Origin: Hanleya hanleyi
Lineage: Eukaryota; Mollusca; Polyplacophora; Lepidopleurida; Hanleyidae
Assembly: GCA_036873755.1 (NCBI GenBank)
Contig: JAVTVY010018833.1
Span: forward strand, 1 to 64,000
Reading direction: 5' to 3'
DNA length: 64,000 bases
Every line of letters begins with the position of its first letter. The stretch's first letter is position 1. The notes below the pieces were generated by a model, which saw nothing but the letters and a program-made list of their open reading frames with translations, made no database searches and was not told the DNA's origin. Of the stretch, positions 7,833 through 17,400 are shown one piece after another. The position numbers and the translations under genes are program-made.

Positions 7833-8620
7833 ATGTTTTACCTGACCCTACCCAGTAACAGTTCGCTGGATGTGTTTCCTGACAACACCGTGGCCAAGTA
7901 CGTCACCCAGTTACCGCAACCGTTACATTTACCTGGCCGGTGGGAATGTGCCCTCGTGGATATCCAATACCCTTACTCGTGGTACAACGTGCGAGCCAAT
8001 GAAGTGTGGTACGAGGTCACCTACGAAGGCAAAAACACCCGGCTCACCCTGCCCGAAGGCCAATATGATACCCCCAAAGAGTTCATGGGTGGGCTGTCAA
8101 GACTGATGCATGATAAGGCGCTACGGGGGTGACGGATAGTGCAACACGCCTGATAGCCTTGCGCTTCAAGAGAAACGTGTTCTTCGATGTCAACGTACAC
8201 AACGACAAGGCACAGCTTACCGTCACCGATACCGTGAATGTGAAACTCAGTCCTACACTACAGCAAATGCTGGGTTTCGATCTACAGACGTTCGCTGGTC
8301 CCAACCAACACCATGGCGAGATGCCGATGGATATGAAGTCGGGTATGTACGGACTCTACGTCTACTCGGACGTGGTGGACAACCACATCGTGGGCGATAT
8401 CAACACACCTCTGTTACGGGTGGTCCCCATTAAAAAGACGTATGGCGATCAAGTCACCCACAGTTTCAACCATATCATGTACCTGCCCGTACGACATACC
8501 GACATCAACACGATCACGGTGGATATAAGAGATGACACGGGACGAGCGGTGGCATTCGAACGAGGAAAAGTGGTGCTGACACTTCATTTTCGACAAGCAC
8601 GTGCTCCCCACTTTGCATAA
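7833..8620 (+). pseudogene. Minor capsid (penton-like) protein, one frameshift
   Basis: The protein starts MFYLTLPSNSS and continues with the pattern of Polinton minor capsid proteins (single jelly-roll, penton-like), including WECALVDIQYPYSWYN. Segment 1 is 7833-8132. The remainder reads in another frame (open from ~8129 to the stop at 8618-8620). The switch is at a run of five G (8125-8129). Combined length, ~262 residues, is normal for the family. The stop TAA overlaps the ATG of the following gene (TAATG). No other lesion is visible. Confidence 0.82.
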
Positions 8621-9026
8621 TGAAAGTACCTTACGAGTGCGATGCACGCAGCTATGCCGACTATTATGCCCAACAGGCCGGGGGTGGCTTTCCGGTCTTT
8701 AGCGGTGCACGCATGCAACGAGGACATGGACTGGGGAACATACTCGGCAGCATTGTGAAAACGTTCCTGCCCTTGGTGACGCGGGGTGTGAAAGCAATCG
8801 GCAAACAAGCGGTACGCAGTGGACTGCAAGTGGCCGGTGATGTCTTGGGGGTACGGCACCCCGACAAGCCTTGAAACGACGGGCCAAAGAAGCGGGAGGC
8901 GTCTTGGTGGCCAAAGCACAACGCACCGTAGGGAATAAAAGAGCTGCCCCACCGAGATCACGCACCAGTCGACGACCAACCCAGCGACGACGCACATCCA
9001 AGAAGACGCGGGATATCTTTTCTTAA
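8620..9026 (+). pseudogene. Basic virion protein (Gly-rich N-terminus, Arg/Lys-rich tail), one frameshift
   Basis: Segment 1 (8620-8874) contains a GGGFPVFSGARMQRGHGLG motif and an amphipathic region. The expected basic tail, rich in Arg/Lys and ending in DIFS, continues in another frame to the stop at 9024-9026. The break is between about 8845 and 8868, near GGGGG and CCCC runs. The arrangement (short N-terminus, amphipathic helix, basic tail) resembles adenovirus-type minor core or membrane-lytic proteins, but the similarity is only compositional. It lies directly upstream of the major capsid gene, with 3 bases between. Confidence 0.7.
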
Positions 9027-9029
9027 AAC

Positions 9030-10337
9030 ATGGCCTTAATCCACGCCGAGTCCTGCCCCTCCACCAACAGTGAATTTGATTTGTGGACCGTGCCGCCCAC
9101 ACAAACCAGTGTCGAACAAGGATTATGGGTGGAGCATCTCCCGCTCTCCAGCATCAACGAAACCGGGCCCATCGAGTTCACCATCAGTAATGCGGATACG
9201 GCCTATGTGGATTTAGCCCATACCTACTTGTATGTGAAAGCCAAGGTGGTCAATGGAGCTGGCACCAGAATCGCTGACCAAGCAACGGTGGGCCCGACGA
9301 ATCTCTGGCTGCACTCGATGTTTCAGCAGGTGGATATTTTTCTCAGCGACAAACTCATCAGTGACTCCACCAACACGTACCCCTATCGAGCCTACATCGA
9401 GACACTGTTGTCGTATGGCCGAGAGGCTAAAAATCTCAGCTGACAACCGCTTTATTCTACAAGGACACGGCCGAGCACATGGACACGGCGGACAATGGGG
9501 GATATAACAAACGGAAGGCTTTCACTGCGAACAGTGCCTCGGTGGATATGATGGGTCGACTGCATGCAGACATGTTCATGCAAGACCGGTACCTCTTGAA
9601 CAAGACCCCCATCAAAATCCGACTGATACGGGCGCCTCCCACCTTCGCCTTGATGGCCACTAACGTAGAGGGGCATGTAGCGGACTATAAGATTGTCATC
9701 CAAGACGCAGTCCTGTATGTCCGAAAAGTGAAACCGAATCCAGCCGTTCAATTGGGACACATGAAAACCTTGGAAACAAAACCAGCCCAGTACCCTATCC
9801 GACGTGTGCAAACCAAAGTGTTCTCTGTGCCTGCTGGAAATATGGGCGCCAACAAAGAAAACCTGTTCCTGGGGAACTACCCAAGCGATTGATCCTGGCC
9901 TGTGTGGAAAATACCAGTTTCAGCGGAGCCTACCCAGAGAATCCGTTTAACTTTAAACATTTCGGCATCAATTTTGTGGCCCTGCATGTGGATGGACAAC
10001 AGGTGCCAGCCACGGCCTTAACCCGAACTTTGGGCGGAGGAATTTCATTCGAGCCTATCAGAGCCTGTTTACAGCCACCGGTCAAATCAACCAGGACGAA
10101 GGGAATATGATCAGTCGGGAGGACTACGCGAACGGATACACGTTGTTCTGTTTCGATCTGACCCCCACCTTAGAGAACGACCATCAGCTGGCCCTGGCCA
10201 AGCAAGGCAATTTACGGTTGGAAATCCACTTTGCACGAGCCCTGGCGACCACCGTCAATGTGATCTGCTACGCCGAGTTTGACAACATCATTCAAGTGGA
10301 CAAGGCGCGCAACGTCCTGTGTGACTTCTCCACCTAA
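9030..10337 (+). pseudogene. Major capsid protein (double jelly-roll hexon type), three frameshifts
   Basis: This is the structural protein of the virion shell. The N-terminal region has the family's conserved WTVPPTQTSVEQG and IEFTISNADTAYVDL patterns. The reading continues through four frames: 9030-9443, then to 9892, then to 10110, then to 10337. The switch points are near 9425-9442 (A5 run), 9870-9885 and 10020-10040. Each segment stays open and recognisable, and there are no in-frame nonsense substitutions within segments. Summed length is ~435 residues, normal for Polinton major capsid proteins. The stop is followed after one base by the protease ATG. Confidence 0.85.
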
Positions 10338-10338
10338 C

Positions 10339-10810
10339 ATGGATACAGACCAGATAACCACCGTGCTGGAGAATGACCCAGAGACACGTAGGGTCTTTCA
10401 AGGGGTGTTCGCCCGAGATGTGTTTCCATTAGACCGTATGTATCCGGCTGCTTACGTTCTCAACACGGACCCGATGGATCGACCCGGTGAACACTGGGTG
10501 GCCGTGTGCTTGACAGAAGAGCAGGGGGAATACTTTGACCCGTACGGTCTGCCACCCCTCCATCCCGATTTAAGGCTTTCATGATCAAGGCACAGAGACG
10601 TGGTGTTGGAACAGTCAAACGTTGCAAAGCCTGACCAGTGGCGTGTGCGGACAATATTGCTTGTTTTACCTGTACCATCGATGCCGGGGAAGACCCTTAT
10701 CTACTATCGTACAGATGTTTGACGAGTACTCCCAGGCCGAGGACCGCGATGTACTCGTCTATGACTGGGCCGCCCATCATTTCAATGTACAAGCCCCGTT
10801 CTGGGCTTAA
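10339..10810 (+). pseudogene. Adenain-like cysteine protease (maturation protease), frameshifted
   Basis: This is the capsid-maturation protease typical of Polintons and adenoviruses (family C5). Segment 1 (10339-10584) contains the catalytic His in GEHWVAV and the acidic residue in EYFDPYG. The catalytic Cys in SGVCGQYC lies in segment 2 (10622-10810, different frame). At least one and probably two indels fall between about 10565 and 10610. Combined length, ~157 residues, is slightly short for an adenain. The end of the frame runs into the stem-loop minisatellite that follows, so the final residues may be altered. Confidence 0.85.
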
Positions 10811-10962
10811 GTTAATGACAAGCCCCTTGTTCTGGGCTTAAGTTAATGACAAGCCCCTTGTTCTGGGCTTAAGTTTACAAGCCCCTTGTTCTGGGCTTCA
10901 ATGTACAAGCCCCTTGTTCTGGGCTTCAGTTAATTACAAGCCCCTTGTTCTGGGCTTGAGTT
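10791..10962 (+). repeat. Minisatellite of ~26-32-bp units, each with an AAGCCC...GGGCTT stem
   Basis: Six imperfect copies of CAAGCCCCTTGTTCTGGGCTT are separated by variable AAGTTAATGA/CAATGTA/CAGTTAATTA spacers. Each copy can fold into a 6-bp stem (AAGCCC/GGGCTT). The array starts inside the last codons of the protease and precedes the poly(A) signal. It could form a string of RNA hairpins in the 3' end of the late transcript. Confidence 0.85.
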
Positions 10963-10998
10963 TTCACGTGGTTGTTCTCACGTTGTTGTTGTTCACTG

Positions 10999-11004
10999 AA
11001 TAAA
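10999..11004 (+). terminator. Poly(A) signal at the end of the Polinton gene cluster
   Basis: AATAAA runs into an A tract and lies ~190 bases after the protease stop. It is the first good signal after the capsid genes. Confidence 0.6.
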
Positions 11005-11639
11005 AAAAAAAATGAGATCTCACCAAAAAACCCTGTCTTGTGTGTTTTATTCCTAATGCATCAATGCCCAATGTGGAGATTCAGTCAAACTGAAATCAGT
11101 GGTGTAGGATGGGGTCAAAATGTAACCCATCAAGTTTAGAAGGCAAGAGCACTATAGTAAAAAATAGAGAGCCAATGAAATCAGCCTACAGACCAAGTAC
11201 GTGTCTTTGGTCTAGGTTTGGAGCGGGCATTTCATTGAGGTACGTGTATACGGTGAGTGAAGAGACTCGTCCAACACGTATAGATTATGACTATAAGTTC
11301 TATGAGCATAATGCATGAAAGTGGCTTTGAACACCGTAATAGTCAATCAGTGGCCTAGAATGGAGCCAAAGGTAACCCATCCATGTCCAGAAAAACATTA
11401 CCCGGGTGTACAAGAACCCAGATGTAGGCGCGGACGTCAGCGAAAGCATACCGTGAATACCCCAATTCCATTGGCTGATTGTTCGATCGCTGATTGGTTC
11501 TTTTTCTCGACCGCTGATTGGCTCTTTTTCTCGACCGCTGATTGGTCCAAATGGAACTGCCCATCTTTCCCAGGTTCATCTAGAATCACCCTAGAATCTA
11601 GAATTTTTTATTGTGCTCAAGCTCTGACTATAGCGATGC
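11005..11639. promoter_or_regulatory. Non-coding segment before the right TIR, with CCAAT-box repeats
   Basis: No gene is seen. There is a direct repeat of a GTAACCCATC-containing segment (about 11092-11130 and 11344-11382). At 11470-11550 there are four copies of a CTGATTG motif in a repeated TTTTTCTCGACCG context. CTGATTGG is the reverse complement of a CCAATCAG (NF-Y type) box. In related elements this is a place where PolB could have sat; nothing of it remains. Confidence 0.55.
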
Positions 11640-13480
11640 CGCAACATTGTCTCATTGGACATTGGACCGTCTGACCTGGAGGTGACCCTTTGACCTTTTG
11701 ACCCGCGTCCGCGCGCGCACTGCCGGGGATGACGCGCACTTCCGGAGAACTCGCGCGCGCGCTCGCGCTGCGGGGCGCTGGGGCGGGGCGGGAAAACACA
11801 AAACACACCGGCGATTGAACATACGGACGTCTAAGAGGAAACATTAGGAACTCTTCTATGTTTGGAGGTAGTTTTTAGTGAAAAACCCGGAAGTGACGTC
11901 ATACAGGGTCCAGTTTTCGACACTGAGTGACCACATCCGACAAAATGGCCAGTTTTCGACACCGGATGTGCCGCCATCTTGAACATACGTGCCGCCATCT
12001 TGGATATGTCCCATAATGCACCGGGTCAAAATACTCGCTTCTGATTGGACGAGAGCTCTGGGACGGATTTGAAATACTCGCTTCTGATTGGACGAGACCT
12101 CCGTATTGCATCTGCGCATGCGCAGAATGATATTCCTACCGCACACCCAACCCATCAGATGCCCCTTCACGAATGCTTCACTTAGATACCTCACTCGACC
12201 CCATTGGTGCATTAGGGGCTCCCCTACATCCCAACACGGCTATTTTCATACACTTGGGCCACCGCGCATGCGCAGAATGCCGATAGTTCAACCCACACCC
12301 AGCCCATCAGATGCCCCTTCACATAAGCTTCACTTTGATACCTCACTCGACCCCATTGGTCCATTAGGGGCTGCCCTAGCTCCCAACACGGCTATTTCAT
12401 ACCCTTGGGCCACCGCGCATGCGCAGAATGCCGATAGTTCAACCCCATATCCAGCCCATCAGATGCCCCTTCACGAATGCTTCACTTTGATACCTCACTC
12501 GACCCCATTGGTCCATTACGGGCTCCCCTAGCTCCAACACGGCTATTTCCATACCCTTGGGCCACCACGCATGCGCAGAATGCCGATAGTTCAACCCCAC
12601 ACCCAGTCCATCAGATACCCCTTCACGAATGCTTCACTTTGATACCTCATACGACTCCATTGGCCCATTAGGGACTCCCCTAGCTCCAAAACCGCTATTT
12701 CCATACCCTTGGGCCACCGCGCATGCGCAGAATGCCGATATTTCAACCCCACACCCAGCCCATCAGATGCCCCTTCACGAATGCTTCACATCGATACCTC
12801 ACTCGACCCCACTGGACCAGTAGTCAATCTCCTAGCTCCAAAAAGGCTATTTTCATACCCTTTGGCCTCCGCGCATGCGCAGAATGCCGATAGTTCAACC
12901 CCGCGCCCAGCCCATCAGATGCCCCTTCACCTAACCTTCAATTTGATACCTCACTCGACCCCATCGGACCCTTAGGGGCTCCCCTAGCTCCAAAAAGGCT
13001 ATTTTCATACCCTTCGGCCGCCGCGCATGCGCAGAATGACGATATTTCAACCCCACACCCAGCCCATTAGATGCTCCTTCACCTAACCTTCACTTTGATA
13101 CCTCACTCGACCCCATCGGACCATTTTATCTAGGAACTACTTTTTCTCCGCGGAAGCTTTTTCCCGAGACCGAATCACCGCCAAAACCACGGCCAAACCG
13201 CATCACCGCGCATGAATACCTTTTTTTTTTTTTTTTTTTTGCCGGAACTTTTTTTTTGCCCGAACATGCCCGAACATGCCCGAACCACGCCGCCATCTTG
13301 CTTTACAACAGGGCCGACACCCACCATCTTGCTTTACAACAGGGACGACACCTCAACCAATCAAATTCAACCTCACACTTACAATTCAACCAATCAAAAG
13401 ACTCGTTACAAACCATCCAGTTGTGACGTCATAGTTACATCCGGGTGAAAAGGGGCTTTAACTGCTCAACATCCACTACT
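11640..13480 (-). repeat. Right terminal inverted repeat of the Polinton
   Basis: It is the reverse complement of 555-2245, with one additional array unit and small differences such as a longer T run near 13221-13241. It ends ...CCACTACT immediately before the GGGGTA duplication. It contains the YY1-type CCGCCATCTT motifs near 11970-12000 and a CRE-type TGACGTCA near 13423. Confidence 0.93.
12105..13115 (-). repeat. Tandem array of ~155-bp units with NRF1-type cores (right TIR)
   Basis: Seven units are marked by ATACCTCACTCGACCCC or a variant near 12187, 12340, 12492, 12646, 12795, 12947 and 13103. The left TIR has six. Each unit has a GCGCATGCGCAGAATG core. Confidence 0.85.
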
Positions 13481-13486
13481 GGGGTA
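13481..13486. repeat. Target-site duplication, right copy (GGGGTA)
   Basis: Identical to 549-554. Confidence 0.9.
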
Positions 13487-15699
13487 TGTGTAACTGAATA
13501 GCCATGTTCCTAATTTTTTATTCAATCTGAAATAATTGTTATTTAACATATGAATTTTGTGGTTTGTTTTATTCATCACTGTTGGTTGTTGTATTCCAGC
13601 AGTACTTGTGGGGGGGGGGAGTATTTACATGTCAAATGCACAAGACCCCCCCCCCCCCACCCTCCATGCCCACCCGAAAAAGAGATTCTAGTATAAGTAA
13701 TTGAACAGTCATATCGTTCTTATGCATGGTGTTATTTGAACTCTGTTAAATATTGTATACTCAGCACTATTAACATAGTCAGTATTTGTTTCTGTATTTC
13801 ATCTGACTATATCGCTTGACCCGTATCTATTTAGAATAAAATATTCCTTAAAGGAGGTTGCGAGAGTTATATTTCTTATCACTGGTCCAATGTCGCAACA
13901 TAGTATGTATTGCTCAGTATTAATATCTATAGGTATAGCGGAACTTATACATCGCAGGTGGCCGTGTGCAAAAGTTACCCAAAGAGGTATTAGAATATAA
14001 GCATGAGCTGGCTCGGGATTGGTCAGTAAGTCAAGACCAGCCACCTAGTTAGAAAAGAGGTGATGAATTCGTAAATGATACTCGAAAACGTCACAAAACT
14101 TGGGTTTCTATTTTCAACGTTCTGTTTGTATTTCACCTGTTTTTTCGGATAGCATTCTATACAATGTTGTTTAACGATGGCTGCGCCGATGAGAATTTGC
14201 GTTTCTTCAATATTTGTTGGTCACCAATATGGTTCTATTCTCTGCAGGCGATGGCAAATAGACAAGGTGTAATTATGATATGGATTTACTGCTGGAACGA
14301 ATTCAGCAAAGTAGGTTCTCGCGGTTGCGATATAGGTAATTAACCCGTCTGGAGATAGGTGGATGTCGTATCTTAGCGGTATGATATCAAATGGCGTCTT
14401 GCTGAATTTCCTACTGAGCAACCAATACACTCTTCTAAAAGGTAGCATGGTGCAACGGAATTTCAAATGATGCAAACAAGAGATGTTCAGTCGAATTTCT
14501 TTTGAATCTAACTAAACTACAGCAGCGTCGTAACATCTATCATCTGTGGAACAGCAGTAATAACTGCAAAGCACTGCACACAAAGCAATCACTGGTATTT
14601 GTCTAAGCTGCTCCATAGTTAGTATCAAGCTTCCAGACGTTTATCATCGATCTTTTCCATAAATAGACGTATGTGTTTTAGACATGAATACTTCTGTAGC
14701 TCAAAAATCAAGATGGAACCGCATCCAAATGTCAACTAACGAATAAAGACTCCCCCTATCATAGAGTGATTTTGGACAGAATTTCAGACTGAAAGTTGCC
14801 AGAGCTGTCATGTACTCTACAGTAATTATTTTTGTTATTACTAGAAATACATATACCTTATACATTGTAAATTAAAATGACTTCTCGAGTGTCATCTGAA
14901 ATTTCCCGTTTGTACGATTTTTTGTAAAGTTTCCGGCCCAAACAACTGCTTAGTAGAGGAATTCGACATGTTTCAAATCATAGCTCATCATTTGAGACCC
15001 ATTTCAAGTAATTTGGCTTAATCTCCAGCGCGAAGGATGGTGGTTAATTTCAAAATTGCGAACAACAACACCGATCTTTACTATACATAGTTTATTGGCC
15101 AACTATTTTGACCATATTTTTACATGTCTGCAGGCAGTGGGTTCTCTGTTTCAGGTTTCCTGTCAATATGTTACATATTGCTGAATGAACGACTCAACAG
15201 ATTCCTTCCAAATTTGGTATACGGCAAATATGCCTCAAGATGATTCTTGTGTTTGCCTTTCATCCACGTATTTCCATAGGGGGCACCACCTGAGCATCAA
15301 CTTAAACTTTTTTCTGAACAACACAATCAGAAGGGCTGAACGGATTCTTTTCAAATTTGCTATTTGGATATAATGCCACAATATATCGCTTCCGCTGGTT
15401 TTCCGTCCACATCTGCCGAAAGGTAACGCCAGCTGGGTCCAACTGTAAATTTTTCCAGACAAAAAATTAGAAAAATAGAACGGATCTTGCCAGATTTGTT
15501 ATGTGGCGGTCTTGCCACAATATGTCACTTGGGATTCCATTTAGTCCTCACACTCATGCATAGTTTGCGCCACCTGGGGTTTAACTGGGATTTCGTTTAC
15601 TTAATGGATTATTTCCAAATTCGGTGTATATATATATCAAACCACAAAACGCTTCTTTATTTCGAGATGTTCCAGGATATTTCTGCATGTATATAGAAT
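13487..15699. other. Non-coding sequence, with a facing G10/C13 pair
   Basis: AT-rich with no gene seen. A G run (13610-13619) faces a C run (13646-13658) across 26 bases and could pair as a hairpin. Open frames of 60-85 codons on either strand have no recognisable content. Confidence 0.5.
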
Positions 15700-17090
15700 T
15701 TTTTGTATATAGAGTTGCTTGAAGTTCTCTTTAATAGTATCTTTGTGGAATCTGGCAGCACAATCTATCAACAGCCTATAGGTATTACAATGGGTACTAT
15801 TGTGCGCCCCTTTTGGCTGACATACTAGTATATCGGTTCTCTTATGAGTAATATATGTAGACTATAGGTAGATTGGAGCGATATGCAAGAGGTGGGAAAA
15901 ATTGACGACGTCTGGTGATTAAAGGCAACCATATGACTCCACAGGAGAGTATTCGTCGACACCTAACATTCACCTAACATTCAGACCCAAAAATACGGTG
16001 GATTCTCGGACGTAGCCTTAGTATATCAGCCGCGCTTTTATTGCAGCTGTTCATGTGGAGACTATGAAGTATCCACACGGCCCCTAGTACCGGCTTCAGC
16101 GGAGTTAGATACGCTAGCTCGGGAGCTGTGATGATAAATCAGCTCAAACAACTCATCTGTTGTTAATGGATGGGCATCATGGACGTCTGATGGAGTAAAC
16201 GCCTTAACATGGGGTAACCTGGTAAATGCAAGAGCCCTAAAAAAATTAACCTGTACATTCCGACGTCATACGGCTTGAATTTCCCACCGAAACAAAAAAT
16301 AAACCGAAGCGAAATAGGCGCTTTCAAAAACCGATCATTTCAGAACCCGTTTCATCTCATTCACCAAACGCTATATAGACGATCTTCTTGCTGTGGATAA
16401 TCCCTATATAAATGACGCATTGCGGCACCTTCACAGGATTTGAAGGAAACTGCAGCTAGCCCTAATGGCATATCATATTTAGCCCTACATTTCTACAAAA
16501 ATGAAGCGGGGCTTCTCTCTCGTACAATTGTCGAAAAAAGAGATGATTACAATTTCAACATCGTAAACTATCTCTTTGTTTACAACAATATTCCAGTATG
16601 ACCTGTGTATTGCGTATACATATCTCGCCTAGTAGCATTTGTTAGATCCTGTGTTATATGTGAGGATTTTAATCAACCTCACAAAACATTATTGCAGAAC
16701 CTTATAAAACAGATATACCACCAAGCGTAGCTTGTCTTATTCCGCTTAACCCGGGGCTAGGGGCCGTATGAACCCATGTACTCGTAGAGATCCTCGTAGT
16801 GCTCATATGAACGTCACAATCAAAGCGTGACTGAGATACACCATTCTATAGATGACGACTTTACAACAAATATCACATGCATTAAGAATATTGATCAGCG
16901 ATACGGATTTGATAATTTGATAATTTCAGGAAACTAGCCTATGTTTATATATACTATGATTGTCTTTTTGAATTTGGTGCTAATACTGTTATATGGAATA
17001 TGGAAAAGGTCTATGGATTATGGACGCGGATATTCTTTAATGGACGACGGCTGAATTATGAATGACGGACTAGACGCTTGTAATTTAGAA
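15700..17090 (+). mobile_element. Degenerate Penelope-like element (copy a)
   Basis: It matches the better-preserved copies at 21895-23045 and 37440-39190. Fragments of the reverse transcriptase occur at 15700-15860 and 16345-16740, including the YIDDLL region near 16375. They are interrupted by ~480 bp of another dispersed repeat (15868-16310) that is also present near 58034-58220. The characteristic 3' tail with GGACGCGGATATTCT and ACGGCTGAATTATGAATGACGGAC follows near 17020-17070. Many frame breaks are present. Confidence 0.75.
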
Positions 17091-17286
17091 ATAATGAATA
17101 TTTTCTTCACTCCGTATACAATTGGGATGCATCTCGATCGTGTTCGATCGACTGTATCTAGTTATATCTGATAATGGAATATGTTGTAATCGAAACACTT
17201 GTCGTGTGTTTGCTCATGGTGTTAGTTGTACCCATTCTTATCTCAGATCTTCATAATTTAATGTTAATTTTATATTTTATTTGCAG

Positions 17287-17400
17287 CACAAATTCAACAG
17301 TGTGATTCACTTCGCGGGTCTGAAGGGTGTGGGACAGTCCAGTAAATTACCCCTCTTATTCTACAACATCAATATTGGCGGTACCTTGAATCTTCTGGAG
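17287..17400 (+). CDS. GALE-like: GALE-like exon (HFAGLK region)
   Basis: Acceptor TTTGCAG and donor GTAAAA. It encodes [15 protein letters not shown]...LLE, equivalent to human [13 protein letters not shown]...QLLE. Phase 0 at both ends. Confidence 0.9.

Larger units (their letters stand above)
555..13480 (+). mobile_element. Polinton/Maverick (adintovirus-like) element, complete ends, no PolB
   Basis: This is a 12,926-bp virus-like DNA transposon. It begins with AG and ends with CT, has inverted repeats of 1.69 kb (left) and 1.84 kb (right), and is flanked by a perfect 6-bp duplication. The interior (2246-11639) carries twelve plus-strand genes. They include a chromodomain integrase, an FtsK/HerA-type packaging ATPase, an adenain-like cysteine protease, and jelly-roll type major and minor capsid proteins. 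This gene set defines Polintons. Typical family members are 15-20 kb and encode a protein-primed family-B DNA polymerase; none is visible here in any frame. The integrase, the small basic protein, the minor capsid, the basic virion protein, the major capsid and the protease are frameshifted. The copy therefore looks defective, unless the indels are assembly errors. Confidence 0.95.

Noticed and set aside
11460..11560. CTGATTG repeats considered as a short CRISPR-like array
   Set aside because: Eukaryotic context. The repeats are short and imperfect with no spacers of uniform length; they look like CCAAT boxes.
13610..13658. G10/C13 hairpin considered as a regulatory structure
   Set aside because: Simple homopolymer runs, common in such genomes and unstable in sequencing. 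Noted only as sequence content.
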